From the NCBI GenBank assembly GCA_009731375.1, contig BJOX01000048.1, positions 319,884 through 348,599 on the forward strand: DNA of 28,716 nt, written 5' to 3'. A program made the translations under genes and the position numbers. Each line of letters opens with the position of its first letter. The first letter of the stretch is position 1. The notes beneath the pieces are model-generated. The model ran no database searches, was not told where the DNA came from, and worked only from the letters and a program-made list of their open reading frames with translations. Positions 10,507-21,029 of this stretch are shown here, in pieces. This DNA comes from Paulinella micropora. Its lineage: Eukaryota > Cercozoa > Imbricatea > Euglyphida.

Positions 10507-10583
10507 GATCCGGCTAACTTTCGCATGATTTTGGACAATCTGGTATCATGCTTCGCTAAAGATCGCCGACTGCTCGAAACGCG
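10507..10583 (+). CDS. VAC14: VAC14 homologue, exon 6 of window (internal)
   Basis: The exon is 77 bp, 25 codons plus two bases (phase 0 in, phase 2 out). It reads DPANFRMILDNLVSCF and AKDRRLLETR. Human VAC14 has FYKFMINLLKRF then SSERKLLEVR (recalled), the start of the C-terminal FIG4-binding region (Pfam Vac14_Fig4_bd as I know it). The acceptor is acatacatag at 10497-10506; the donor is CG|gtaacg at 10584. The split Arg codon is completed by T at 13330. Confidence 0.88.
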
Positions 10584-10597
10584 GTAACGGAAAAATC

Positions 10598-10735
10598 AAG
10601 AATTTCGGCCACCTGAAATTTTTGGTCAAAAAAAAATTAACGTATCTTGCGGTGAAAAGACTAGGGAAGAATTCCGGCCACTCGAAGTTTTGTGCAAAAA
10701 CAACGTATTCTGCGGTGAAAAATCACTGGCCGAAA
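10598..10735. repeat. Two diverged 69-bp direct repeats
   Basis: Units start at 10598 and 10667. Both contain AATTYCGGCCAC, a poly-A-like part, AACGTAT and GCGGTGAAAA. TGGCCGAAAT follows twice (10727-10758), partly as inverted matches. The motif set recurs at 28258-28430. Confidence 0.7.
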
Positions 10736-10872
10736 TATTTCCTGGCCGAAATTTTTCACTCGTCCTGACGCAATACATAACACAGCTATATACACCACCC
10801 ATTTTCTTTTTCCGGTCAAATTTTTTTTTTCCCACCGCCACCAGAGGCGGTACCCGCTGTGGTAAAAAAGTC
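10736..10872. other. Unique intron sequence
   Basis: Contains GGCCGAAAT repeats, a poly-T run near 10818 and a small GC-rich palindrome (CCACCGCC.. GGCGG). No gene is seen. Confidence 0.5.
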
Positions 10873-10999
10873 AGGTAGGTAGGTAGGTAGGTAGGTAGGT
10901 AGGTAGTAGGCAGGTACAGATATGTAGTAGGTGGGTAGGTAGGAAGGTAGTAGGTAGGTAGTAGATAGGTAGGTAGGCAGGTAGATAGGTAGGTAGGTC
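10873..10999. repeat. (GTAG)n microsatellite
   Basis: GTAG units with GCAG, GTAGTAG and GATA variants. Confidence 0.93.
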
Positions 11000-11208
11000 G
11001 GGGAGAGCAAAGTTTAGCGGGTTAGCGCCTTGTCTGACGTGAATTTCTTGAAGAAAATGTCGGGAAACGACCTTGCAAGATTCCGGGAAATTCGAAGTCG
11101 CGGGGAATTTGCGGTCGTTTCCATTGATTCATGCCGTATTTTGAGGCTTCCCGACTTTTTCACCCACAGCGAGGGTAGCAAAGCGGTTGTCTGCAAAAAC
11201 CCGTGAAC
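11000..11208. other. Unique intron sequence with a hairpin
   Basis: GGGAAACGACC (11062-11072) and GGTCGTTTCC (11113-11122) are inverted partners. A 60-codon minus-strand frame (11014-11196) has no recognised similarity. It is probably repeat-derived. Confidence 0.5.
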
Positions 11209-11682
11209 TTTGACTGTGGTCAGTAATCTGTCATTTCATGTATGTATTCTTGCTAACTTCGTTCTTGAAAATTGCACAAATTTGACGTGTTTTGCGGGCG
11301 AGCCGGAGCCGGGCCAGCGAGCCCGCAAAACATGTCAAATTGGCGCACTGCATATGCAGTTTTATCGGTAACCTGACCACATTTTGTGGATGTGACCGAT
11401 AAAAAAAAATACATTCACAGTTGGGTGAATGTAGCATTTGGGGTAATTTTCAAGAACGAAGTTACCAAGCATACATACATGAAATGACAGATTACTGACC
11501 GCCATAGTCAAATGCTAAAGTCACCCCAACTGTGAATGTATTTTTTATCGGTCACATGCACAAAATGTGGTCGGGTTGTCGATAAAACTACATGTGCGGC
11601 GCGCCAAATTTGACGTGTTTTGCGGGCTCGCCGGCCCGGCTCGCCCGCACAGCACGTCAAATTTGCGGCTAGCCGCATAATA
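11209..11682. mobile_element. Composite foldback element, incomplete at left
   Basis: Segments in the order A-B-C-A'-C'-B', where primes are inverted copies. A (about 11209-11276) pairs with A' (11443-11515). B is a GC-rich hairpin around TTTGACGTGTTTTGCGGGC. C contains TTTTATCGGTAACC and CACATTTTGTGG. C' starts at about 11521 and B' ends near 11660. The right end GCGGCTAGCCGCATAATA (to 11682) matches the end of the complete element at 12071-12346; the left counterpart is missing. No coding capacity. Confidence 0.75.
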
Positions 11683-11777
11683 TGATGTTCTCGATCGATT
11701 GCGTGAGGTACAGAAATTTCAAGCACTTGGTTGGAAAAGCTCTTGTCCTGCGCTGTCAAACAAGAGTGTTAGTCCCG

Positions 11778-11959
11778 TTCGACACCACCCAGATTTCCGG
11801 GTTCTGGGTGTGAAAGTGGCACTACAGGCCTGGCTATTCAGTGAAAGTGGCACCAAAGGCCAGGCTATTCAGTGAAAGTGGCACCACAGGCCAGGCTTTT
11901 CAGGAAGCAAACAACCCAGAAAGTGGCACCAGAAACGCGGAATTCTGGGTGGTGTAGAA
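11778..11959. mobile_element. Inverted-repeat-bounded unit with 31-bp tandem repeats
   Basis: Ends TTCGACACCACCCAGA (from 11778) and, inverted, TTCTACACCACCCAGA (to 11959) form an imperfect inverted repeat of about 30 bp. Inside are three 31-bp repeats (11810-11840, 11841-11871, 11872-11902) starting GTGAAAGTGGCACC, and a fragment near 11920. No target-site duplication is obvious. Confidence 0.65.
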
Positions 11960-12068
11960 TGACTATGAGTTAGCATGCTCATACCACCACGACGGACGGA
12001 GAAGAAGGAGAACCAAGGTGGATAGTTTGCCTCGTGAAGATGTCCGCAGTGCTAGTTCGATCCATAAG
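11960..12068. other. Unique intron sequence
   Basis: Nothing recognised between the two inverted-repeat elements. Confidence 0.4.
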
Positions 12069-12070
12069 TA

Positions 12071-12346
12071 TATTATGCGGCTAGCCACAAATTTTCACCA
12101 CAAATTTTGTCACGTGTTTTGCGGGCGAGCCGGGCCGGCGAGCCCCCGCAAAACACGTGCTATTTGGCGCGCCCGGCATATGTAGTTGTATCGGTAACCT
12201 GACCACATTTGATCGGTCACCTCCACAATGTGGTCGGGTTCCCGATAAAACTACATATGCGGCGCGCCAAATTTGACTTGCAGGCTCGCCGGCCCGGCTC
12301 CGGCTCGCCCGCAAAACACGTCAAATTTGTGGCTAGCCGCATAATA
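12071..12346. mobile_element. Complete foldback/MITE-like element, 276 bp
   Basis: The two halves are near-complete inverted copies (arms of about 135 bp) starting TATTATGCGGCTAGCC. TA lies on each side (12069-12070, 12347-12348), a likely target-site duplication. Each arm holds its own GC-rich hairpin (CGTGTTTTGCGGGCGAGCC), then GGCGCGCC, a CATATG site and TATCGGTAACC. It shares all of these with 11209-11682, so both belong to one family. No coding capacity; probably moved by another element's transposase. Confidence 0.82.
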
Positions 12347-12348
12347 TA

Positions 12349-12426
12349 CCATGATGTGGCCGATCAAAAGGAGAATACGACAGAGATGCGTTGTCAACGA
12401 AAGAATTTTTTTGTAAAAGAAAAATT
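12349..12426. other. Unique intron sequence
   Basis: AT-rich stretch with ATGATGTGGCCGATC just outside the foldback element, resembling ATGATGTTCTCGATC after the other copy (11683 on). The element may extend further than drawn. Confidence 0.4.
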
Positions 12427-12637
12427 GTATGTATGTATGTATGTATGTATGTATGTCTGTCTGTATGTATGTATGTATGTATGCATGCATTTCGCATGCA
12501 TGCATGTATGTATCTGTGTATGCATGTATGTATGTATGTATGTATGGATTTATCACTCTCCAGAAAGAAAGAAAAGAAAAGTATTGATGTATAGATATGC
12601 CTATCTGACCCTTTATGAATGTAATAACGTCTCTCTT

Positions 12638-12697
<60 letters not shown>

Positions 12698-12794
12698 ACG
12701 CTTGCGTTGTACCTGGTGCGGTTTCCCATTCAAGTTTGTATGTATGTAAGTATGTATGCATGTATGTATATGTAAGTATGTATATGCATGTATG
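12427..12794. repeat. (GTAT)n, (CT)n, (TA)n and (GTAT)n tracts with unique bits
   Basis: GTAT 12427-12546, unique 12547-12630, CT to 12652, TA to 12696, a unique 40-mer, then GTAT with GTAA variants from 12736. Confidence 0.88.
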
Positions 12795-13221
12795 TATCAA
12801 GGGTTCTTTCATCGTGAGGCAGATGTATGTATGTATGTATGTATGTATGTATGTATGTATGTATGTGTATGTATTTATGTATATATGTATGTATGTAAGT
12901 ATGCGTGTATTTGACAGCAATTTTTTGATCGTGAGGCAGATGTATGTAAGTGCGTAAGTTTGTATGTATGTAAGTATGTATGCATGTATGTATGTAAGTA
13001 TGTATATGCATGTATGTACAAGCGTTTCTTTCATAGTGAGGGAGATGTTTGTATGTAAGTATGTATGCATGTATGTATGTAAGTGTGTATGCGTCTATGT
13101 GACAGCGGTTCTTTCATCGTGAGGCAGATGTATGTATGTATGTATGTATGTATGTATGTATGTATGTATGTACGTGTATATGCGTGTGTGTATTAGTGGG
13201 TCTTTTATTGTGAGGCAGATG
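12795..13221 (+). repeat. Array of five 5'-half copies of VAC14 exon 7
   Basis: Copies at about 12795-12825, 12911-12942, 13018-13047, 13100-13130 and 13191-13221. Each has an AG acceptor dinucleotide, then the first half of the exon (GSFIVRQM in most), and breaks off at CAGATG into (GTAT)n. The copy nearest the exon is identical to it over this part. The copy at 13100 differs at four codons, all synonymous (R, G, F, I). Confidence 0.9.
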
Positions 13222-13329
13222 TGTGTGTATGTATGTATGTATGTATGTATGTATGTATGTATGTATGTATGTATGTATGTATGCATGTATGCATGTATGT
13301 ATGTACGTGTATATGCGTGTGTGTATTAG

Positions 13330-13386
13330 TGGGTCTTTTATTGTGAGGCAGATGTGTCTACTGCTTGACGGGGAGTCTATCTACCG
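13330..13386 (+). CDS. VAC14: VAC14 homologue, exon 7 of window (internal)
   Basis: The exon is 57 bp: one base completing Arg, 18 codons, then CG of the next split Arg codon (phase 2 in and out). It reads [18 protein letters not shown]. Human VAC14 has GPFIIRQLCLLLNAENIF (recalled), a gap-free match in the C-terminal domain. The acceptor is gtgtattag at 13321-13329; the donor is CCG|gtatgt, which is also the unit of the (GTAT)n tract that follows. It is the only copy holding both splice sites. Five 5' halves lie upstream and thirteen 3' halves downstream. Confidence 0.93.
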
Positions 13387-13435
13387 GTATGTGAGTATGT
13401 ATGTATGTATGTATGTATGTATGTATGTATGTATG

Positions 13436-13983
13436 TGTCTACTGCTTGACGGGGAGTCTATCTACCGGTATGTATGTAATGTATGTATGTAATGTATGTA
13501 TGTAATGTATGTCTGTATGTATGTAATGTATGTATGTAATATATACATTTATGTATGTATGTACGTATGTATGTATGTGTCTACTGCTTGACGGGGAGTC
13601 TATCTACCGGTATTTATGTATGTATGTATGTATTTATGTATGTATGTATGTATGTATGTATGTATGTATGTATGTGTCTACTACCTTGACGGGAGTCTAT
13701 CTACCGGTATGTATGTATGTATGTAATTTATGTATGTATGTATGTATGTAATGTATGTATGTATGTATGTATGTATGTATGTATGTATGTGTCTACTGCT
13801 TGACGGGAGTCTATCTACCGGAATGTATGTAATGTATGTAATGTATGTATGTATGTATGTATGTATGTATGTATGTATGTATGTGTCTACTGCTTGACGG
13901 GGAGTCAATTTGTATGTGTGTGTGTGTGTATGTATGTATGTATATATGTATGTATGTGTCTTGTATGTATGTATGTATGTATG

Positions 13984-14014
<31 letters not shown>

Positions 14015-14020
14015 TGTATG

Positions 14021-14051
<31 letters not shown>

Positions 14052-14518
14052 TGTATGTATGTAATGTATGTATGTATGTAATGTATGTAATGTATATATG
14101 TATGTATGTATGTAATGTATCTATGTATCTATGTATGTATGTATGTATGTATCTACTGCTTGACAGGGAGTCAATCTACCGGTATGTATGTAATGTATGT
14201 ATGTATGTATGTAATGTATGTATGTATGTATGTATGTAATGTGTGTGTGTATGTATGTATGTATGTATGTATATGTGTTCTGTATGTATGTAATGTATGT
14301 ATGTATGTATGTATGTGTCCACTTCTTGACGGGGAGCCAATCTACCGGTATGTATGTATGTAATGTATGTATGTATGTAATGTATGTATGTAATGTATGT
14401 ATGTAATGTATGTATGTATGTATGTATGTATGTATGTATGTATGTGTCTACTGCTTGACGGGGAGTAAATTTACCGGTATGTATGTAATGTATGTATGTA
14501 TGTACGTATGTATGTATG

Positions 14519-14549
<31 letters not shown>

Positions 14550-14834
14550 TGTATGTATGTATGTATGTATGTATGCATGTATGTATGTATGTATGTGTCT
14601 ACTGCTTGACGGGGAGTCAATTTACCGGTATGTATGTATGTATATGTATGTATGTCTGTATGTATGTATGTATGTGTGTATGTATGTAATGTATGTATGT
14701 ATGTATGTATGTGTGTATGTAATGTATGTAATGTATGTAATGTATGTATGTATGTATGTATGTGTCTACTGCTTGACGGGGAGTCAATTTACCGGTATGT
14801 ATGTATGTAATGTATGTAATGTATGTAATGTATG

Positions 14835-14865
<31 letters not shown>

Positions 14866-14950
14866 TTTATGTATGTGTCTACTGCTTGACGGGGAGTCAA
14901 TTTACCGGTATGTATGTAATTTATGTATGTATGTATGTAATGTATGTATG

Positions 14951-14981
<31 letters not shown>

Positions 14982-15024
14982 TGTATGTATGTGTCTACTG
15001 CTTAACGGGGAGTCAATTTACCGG

Positions 15025-15055
<31 letters not shown>

Positions 15056-15211
15056 TGTATGTATGTAATGTATGTATGTACGTATGTATGTATGTATGTA
15101 TGTAATGTATGTATGTAATGTATGTATGTAATGTATGTAGGTATGTATGTAATGTATGTATGTATGTAATGTATGTATGTGTCTACTACTTGACGGGGAG
15201 TCTATCTACGG

Positions 15212-15216
<5 letters not shown>
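13436..15216 (+). repeat. Array of thirteen 3'-half copies of VAC14 exon 7
   Basis: Copies start near 13436, 13577, 13675, 13789, 13883, 14151, 14315, 14444, 14595, 14762, 14875, 14991 and 15180. Each begins at TGTCTACTGC, the exact break of the upstream copies, and most end with the donor CCG|gtatgt. The spacers are (GTAT)n with GTAAT. From 13883 to 14991 most have GAGTCAAT[T/C]TACCGG for GAGTCTATCTACCGG, both changes synonymous. Decay: one G lost at 13675 and 13789, TAA in place of TCA at 14444, acceptorless throughout. Confidence 0.92.
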
Positions 15217-15243
<27 letters not shown>

Positions 15244-15473
15244 CATTCACATACAAACATACACATACATACATACACATACATACATACACATACATAC
15301 ATACAGACATACATACATACGTACGTACATAACAGACATACATACATACATACATACATACATACATACATACATACATACATACATACATACATACGTA
15401 CGTACGTACGTGCATACATACATACATACATACATACATACATACATGCATACAAACATACATACATACATGT
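15213..15473. repeat. (TA)n switch point and (CATA)n tract
   Basis: (TA)n at 15213-15239 separates the GTAT-oriented donor-side array from the CATA-oriented acceptor-side array of the same intron. Confidence 0.9.
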
Positions 15474-16401
15474 ACATTTTCCCCTACTCCAGGACGTTTG
15501 CTCTCACGCTTAGGAACAATACATACATACATACATACATACATACATACATACGTACATACATACAAACATACAGACATACATGTATATTTTCCCTACT
15601 CCAGGACGTTTGCTCTCACGCTTAGCAGCAATACATACATACATACATACATACATACATACATACATACACACATACAAACATACATACATACATGTAT
15701 ATTTTCCCCTACTCCAGGACGTTTGCTCTCACGCTTAGCAACAATATATACATACATACATACATACATACATACATACATACATACATACAAACATACA
15801 GACATACATGTATATTTTCCTACTCCAGGACGTTTGCTCTCACGCTTAGCAACAATAATACATACATACATACATACATACATACATACAAACATACAGA
15901 CATACATGTATATTTTCCCCTACTCCAGGACGTTTGCTCTCACGCTTAGCAACAATATATACATACATACATACATACATACATACAGACATACATACAT
16001 ACATACATACATACATACAAACATACAGACATACGTGTATATTTTATCCTACTCCAAGACGTTTGCTCTCACGCTTAGCAACAATATATACATACATACA
16101 TACATACATACATACATACATACATACATACATACATACATACATACATACATACAAACATGTATATTTTCCCTACTCCAGGACGTTTGCTCTCACGCTT
16201 AGCAACAATATACATACATACATACATACATACAAACAGACATACATGTATATTTTCCCCTACTCCAGGACGTTTGCTCTCACGCTTAGCAACAATATAT
16301 ACATACATGCATACATACATACATACATACATACAAACATACATACATACATGTATATTTTCCCCTACTCCAGGACGTTTGCTCTCACCTAAACAATATA
16401 T
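15474..16401 (+). repeat. Nine 5'-half copies of VAC14 exon 8, subtype a
   Basis: Copies near 15474, 15585, 15697, 15809, 15907, 16035, 16160, 16247 and 16351. Each has a strong acceptor (tattttcccctactccag), then GACGTTTGCTCTCACGCTTAG, and then falls into caacaata and (CATA)n. CTC replaces the exon's CTG (synonymous Leu). Confidence 0.92.
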
Positions 16402-16543
16402 ACATACATACATACATACATACATACATTACATACACTACATACATACATACATACATACATACACTACATACATACACTACATACATACATACATACA
16501 TACATACATACATACATACATACATACAAACATACATACATAC

Positions 16544-16868
16544 ATGTATATTTTCCCCTACTCCAGGACTCAGGACCCTCACAATACATACATACATACA
16601 ATACATACGTACATACATACATACATGCATACATACCTACATACATACATACATACATACATATACATAGATATACAGGACGTTTGCTCTGACGCTTAGG
16701 ACCCTATCAATACATACATACATACAATACATACATACATACATACACATACATACATACATAACATACATACATACATACATACATACATACATAACAT
16801 ACATACATACATACATACATACATAGATATACAGGACGTTTGCTCTGACGCTTAGGACCCTATCAATA
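16544..16868 (+). repeat. Three rearranged 5'-half copies of VAC14 exon 8
   Basis: At 16544 the subtype-a acceptor is joined to CAGGACCCTCACAATAC with the middle deleted. At 16668 and 16823 the acceptor is atatacag and GCTCTGACGCTTAGGACCCT shows an internal deletion. These link the first and second parts of the exon. Confidence 0.85.
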
Positions 16869-16939
16869 CATACATACATACAATACATACATACATACAA
16901 ACAATACATACATACGTACATACATACATACATACATAC

Positions 16940-17099
16940 ATAGATATACAGGACGTTTGCTCTGACGCTTAGGCAATATATACATATACATACATACACA
17001 CATACATACATACATACATACATACATACATACATACATACATACATACGTACATACGTACATACATACATAAATACATACATAACATACATACATACA

Positions 17100-17131
<32 letters not shown>

Positions 17132-17592
17132 CAGGACGTTTGCTCTGACGCTTAGGCAATATATACATATACATACATACACACATACATACATACATAC
17201 ATACATACATACGTACGTACGTACATACATACATACATAACATACATACATACATACATACATACATACATACATACATACATACATACATACATAGATA
17301 TGCAGGACGTTTGCTCTGACGCTTAGGCAATATATACATATACATACATACACACATACATACATACATACGTACATACATACATAAGTACATACATACA
17401 TACATACATACATACATACATAACATACATACATACATACATACATACATACATAGATATGCAGGACGTTTGCTCTGACGCTTAGGCAATATATACATGT
17501 ACATACATTCACACATACATACATACATACATACATACATACATACATAACATAACATACATAACATAACATACATAACATACATACATACA

Positions 17593-17623
<31 letters not shown>

Positions 17624-17753
17624 GCACAGAACGTTTGCTCTGACGCTTAGGCAATATATACATATACATACATTCACACATACATACATACATACATACA
17701 TACATACATACATACATACATACATACATAAGTACATACATACATAACATACA

Positions 17754-17785
<32 letters not shown>

Positions 17786-17905
17786 CAGGACGTTTGCTCT
17801 GATGCTTAGGCAATATATACATATACATACATTCACACATACATACATACATACATACATACATACATACATAACATAGATACATAACATAGATACATAC
17901 ATACA

Positions 17906-17937
<32 letters not shown>

Positions 17938-18057
17938 CAGGACGTTTGCTCTGACGCTTAGGCAATATTTACATATACATACATTCACACATACATACAT
18001 ACATACATACATACATACATACATACATACATACATAACATAGATACATAACATAGA

Positions 18058-18089
<32 letters not shown>

Positions 18090-18217
18090 CAGGACGTTTG
18101 CTCTGACGCTTAGGCAATATATACATATACATACATTCACACATACATACATACATACATACATACATACATACATAAATACATAACATAGATACATAAC
18201 ATAGATACATACATACA

Positions 18218-18249
<32 letters not shown>

Positions 18250-18369
18250 CAGGACGTTTGCTCTGACGCTTAGGCAATATATACATATACATACATTCAC
18301 ACATACATACATACATACATACATACATACATACATACATACATACATAACATAGATACATAACATAGA

Positions 18370-18401
<32 letters not shown>

Positions 18402-18521
18402 CAGGACGTTTGCTCTGACGCTTAGGCAATATATACATATACATACATTCACACATACATACATACATACATACATACATACATACATAACATAGATACA
18501 TAACATAGATACATACATACA

Positions 18522-18553
<32 letters not shown>

Positions 18554-18586
18554 CAGGACGTTTGCTCTGACGCTTAGGCAATATAT
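16940..18586 (+). repeat. Eleven 5'-half copies of VAC14 exon 8, subtype b, 150-180 bp period
   Basis: Copies near 16940, 17127, 17294, 17452, 17621, 17781, 17934, 18085, 18245, 18396 and 18550. Each has (at)acag|GACGTTTGCTCTGACGCTTAGG, then caatatatacat, CATTCACAC in most, and (CATA)n with ATAACATAG motifs. From 17781 on the period is 150-160 bp with spacer detail conserved, a true satellite-like array. Confidence 0.93.
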
Positions 18587-18702
18587 ACATATACATACAT
18601 TCACACATACTTACATACATACATACATACATAACATACACAACATAACATACATAACATAACATACATACATACATACATAACATACATACATACATAC
18701 AT

Positions 18703-18790
18703 ACATATACAGGACGTTTGCTCTGACGCCTAGGACGCAGGACCCCTAACAATACATACATATAATACATACAATACATACATACATACA

Positions 18791-18825
<35 letters not shown>

Positions 18826-18863
18826 TTTTTCCCTACTCCAGGACTTCAGGACCCTAACACTAC
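18703..18863 (+). repeat. Two longer partial copies of VAC14 exon 8
   Basis: 18703-18755 continues to ACGCAGGACCCCTAAC, nearly the whole exon but without donor. 18821-18863 has the tactccag acceptor joined to CAGGACCCTAAC with the middle lost. Confidence 0.85.
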
Positions 18864-19091
18864 ATACATACATACAATACATACACACATTACATACACT
18901 ACATACATACATTACATACATACGTACATAACATACATAACATACATACATACATACATACATACATTACATACATACATTACATACATACGTACATAAC
19001 ATACATAACATACATACATACATACATACATACATTACATTACATACATACATTACATACATACGTACATAACATACATAACATACAGACA

Positions 19092-19120
<29 letters not shown>
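18864..19120. repeat. (CATA)n with CATTACATAC blocks
   Basis: CATA units with a recurring block (ATTACATACATACGTACATAACATACATAAC in sense, split here as ATTACATACATACGTAC plus ATAACATACATAAC) at about 18911, 18967 and 19045. Confidence 0.88.
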
Positions 19121-19123
<3 letters not shown>

Positions 19124-19126
19124 CAG

Positions 19127-19178
19127 GACGTTTGCTCTGACTCTTAGGACGCAAGACCCTAACTTTGCAGCGCTCATG
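19127..19178 (+). CDS. VAC14: VAC14 homologue, exon 8 of window (internal)
   Basis: The exon is 52 bp: one base completing Arg, then 17 codons, leaving in phase 0. It reads TFALTLRTQDPNFAALM. With exon 7 this gives IYRTFALTLRTQDPNFAALM against human IFHSMADILLREEDLKFAS, then TM (recalled). The acceptor is atatacag at 19119-19126; the donor is ATG|gttgat at 19179, which leads into GTTGAT/GTTGTT repeats. All 25 partial copies lie upstream; none is seen downstream. Confidence 0.87.
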
Positions 19179-19508
19179 GTTGATAATGATGTTGATGTTG
19201 TTGATGTGGTTGTTGTGGTTGTTGTGGTTGTCGTGGCTGTCGTGGTTGTTGTGGTTGTCGTGGTTGTTGTTGTTGTAGTTGATGATGATGTTGTTGTTGT
19301 TGTTGTTGTTGTTGTCGTTGTTGTCGTTGTTGTCGTTGTTGTCGTTGTCGTTGTCGTTGTCGTCGTCGTCGTCGTCGTTGTCGTTGTCGTTGTCGTCGTC
19401 GTCGTCGTCGTCGTCGTTGTTGTTGTTGTTGTTGTCGTCGTCGTCGTCGTTGTTGTTGTTGTTGTTGTTGTTGTCGTCGTTGTCGTCGTCGTCGTCGTTG
19501 TCGTTGTC

Positions 19509-19567
<59 letters not shown>

Positions 19568-19616
19568 CGTCGTCGTCGTCGTCGTCGTCNNNNNNNNNNT
19601 CGTCGTTGTCGTTGTC

Positions 19617-19675
<59 letters not shown>

Positions 19676-19698
19676 CGTCGTCGTCGTCGTCGTCGTCG
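19179..19698. repeat. (GTT/GTC)n trinucleotide field
   Basis: GTTGAT, GTGGTT, GTTGTC and GTC units starting at the exon 8 donor. Bases 19492-19589 and 19600-19697 on the two sides of the 10-N gap look identical, including a run of 15 TTG units. Confidence 0.93.
19590..19599. other. Assembly gap, 10 N
   Basis: A placeholder between two identical blocks of about 98 bp. Confidence 1.
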
Positions 19699-19705
19699 TG
19701 GTGAG

Positions 19706-19738
<33 letters not shown>

Positions 19739-19830
19739 TCTCATCTTCATTCTCATCTTCATTCTCATCTTCATTCTCATCTTCATTCTCATCATCATTC
19801 TCATCATCATGATCATCTTCATCTCTCTCC
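19699..19830. repeat. (CAT)n and 12-bp TTCTCATCTTCA repeats
   Basis: About eleven CAT units, then four or five 12-bp units, then CAT variants. Confidence 0.92.
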
Positions 19831-20432
<602 letters not shown>

Positions 20433-20442
20433 NNNNNNNNNN
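20433..20442. other. Assembly gap, 10 N
   Basis: A placeholder after (CA)n. Confidence 1.
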
Positions 20443-20621
20443 AGCGCCACAACGCTCACGCACACAAACAATGTAGGCAGCAACACATACACGTGGAGGA
20501 CAGCAGCAAGCAGACCAAGGCCCTGTGAAACGGAGAGGCAGCCGTGGTCATGCTGTATTATATCCGCATGTGCAAGTAAACACGTTAGACGGAAATGTGT
20601 GCTTTTGTGTGAAGTGGAGAC

Positions 20622-20622
<1 letters not shown>
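20443..20622. other. Unique intron sequence
   Basis: 180 bp that stay open in one + frame (contains TWRTAASRPRPCETERQPWS), without similarity to VAC14 and not needed for phase between exons 8 and 9. Probably intronic. Confidence 0.4.
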
Positions 20623-20661
<39 letters not shown>

Positions 20662-20684
20662 AACACACACACAAACACACACAA

Positions 20685-20727
<43 letters not shown>

Positions 20728-20748
20728 CATACACACACACACACACAC
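20623..20748. repeat. (CA)n tract with AAAC variants
   Basis: CA units interrupted by AA and AT. Confidence 0.93.
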
Positions 20749-20778
20749 GCACGGGTCCAGACACCTCAACCTGATCTT

Positions 20779-20780
<2 letters not shown>
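20749..20780 (+). repeat. 5'-half copy of VAC14 exon 9
   Basis: GTCCAGACAC and CTCAACCTGATCTTAC against exon 9 GTTCAGACG and CTCAATCTAATCTTGC. Apart from one inserted C, the five differences are synonymous. It is upstream of the exon and runs into CA repeats. Confidence 0.82.
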
Positions 20781-20809
<29 letters not shown>

Positions 20810-20941
20810 CACAGGTAGCATTTGTCGAAAATTCAACGTGTTTTGCGTTTTGCGAACAGTTCTGATATGGTAGAATGTCATCCACACGCAACAAACTCGA
20901 ACAAAATCGTGTAATAGTGACATACACACACACACTCACAG
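20781..20941. other. CA tracts and unique sequence before exon 9
   Basis: CA to 20812, unique 20813-20920, then a CA-rich stretch ending in the acceptor ctcacag. Confidence 0.6.
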
Positions 20942-21029
20942 GTTCAGACGCTCAATCTAATCTTGCTCACAGCCCCTGAGCTTTTTCTCCTTCGCAACTC
21001 TGTGAAAACTTCCCTCAACACACCCGCAG
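20942..21029 (+). CDS. VAC14: VAC14 homologue, exon 9 of window (internal)
   Basis: The exon is 88 bp, 29 codons plus one base (phase 0 in, phase 1 out). It reads VQTLNLILLTAPELFLLRN and [10 protein letters not shown]. Human VAC14 has VHALNTILLTSTELFQLRN and QLKDLKTLES (recalled), the most conserved part of the C-terminal domain. The acceptor is ctcacag at 20935-20941; the donor is GCAG|gtacgcc at 21030. The split Gly codon is completed by GG at 25515. One 5' half lies upstream and fourteen 3' halves downstream. Confidence 0.95.

Noticed and set aside
11014-12314. Minus-strand frames of 60-83 residues in the foldback region
   Set aside because: They cross hairpin arms, and similar peptides appear from both arms of the same palindrome. 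No constraint is visible.
12900-13390. Reading exon 7 copies as an aspartic protease motif (DSGS)
   Set aside because: The Asp-Ser bases before GSFIV lie upstream of the acceptor AG in the copy at 13100. The spliced reading continues Arg-Gly from exon 6 and matches VAC14.
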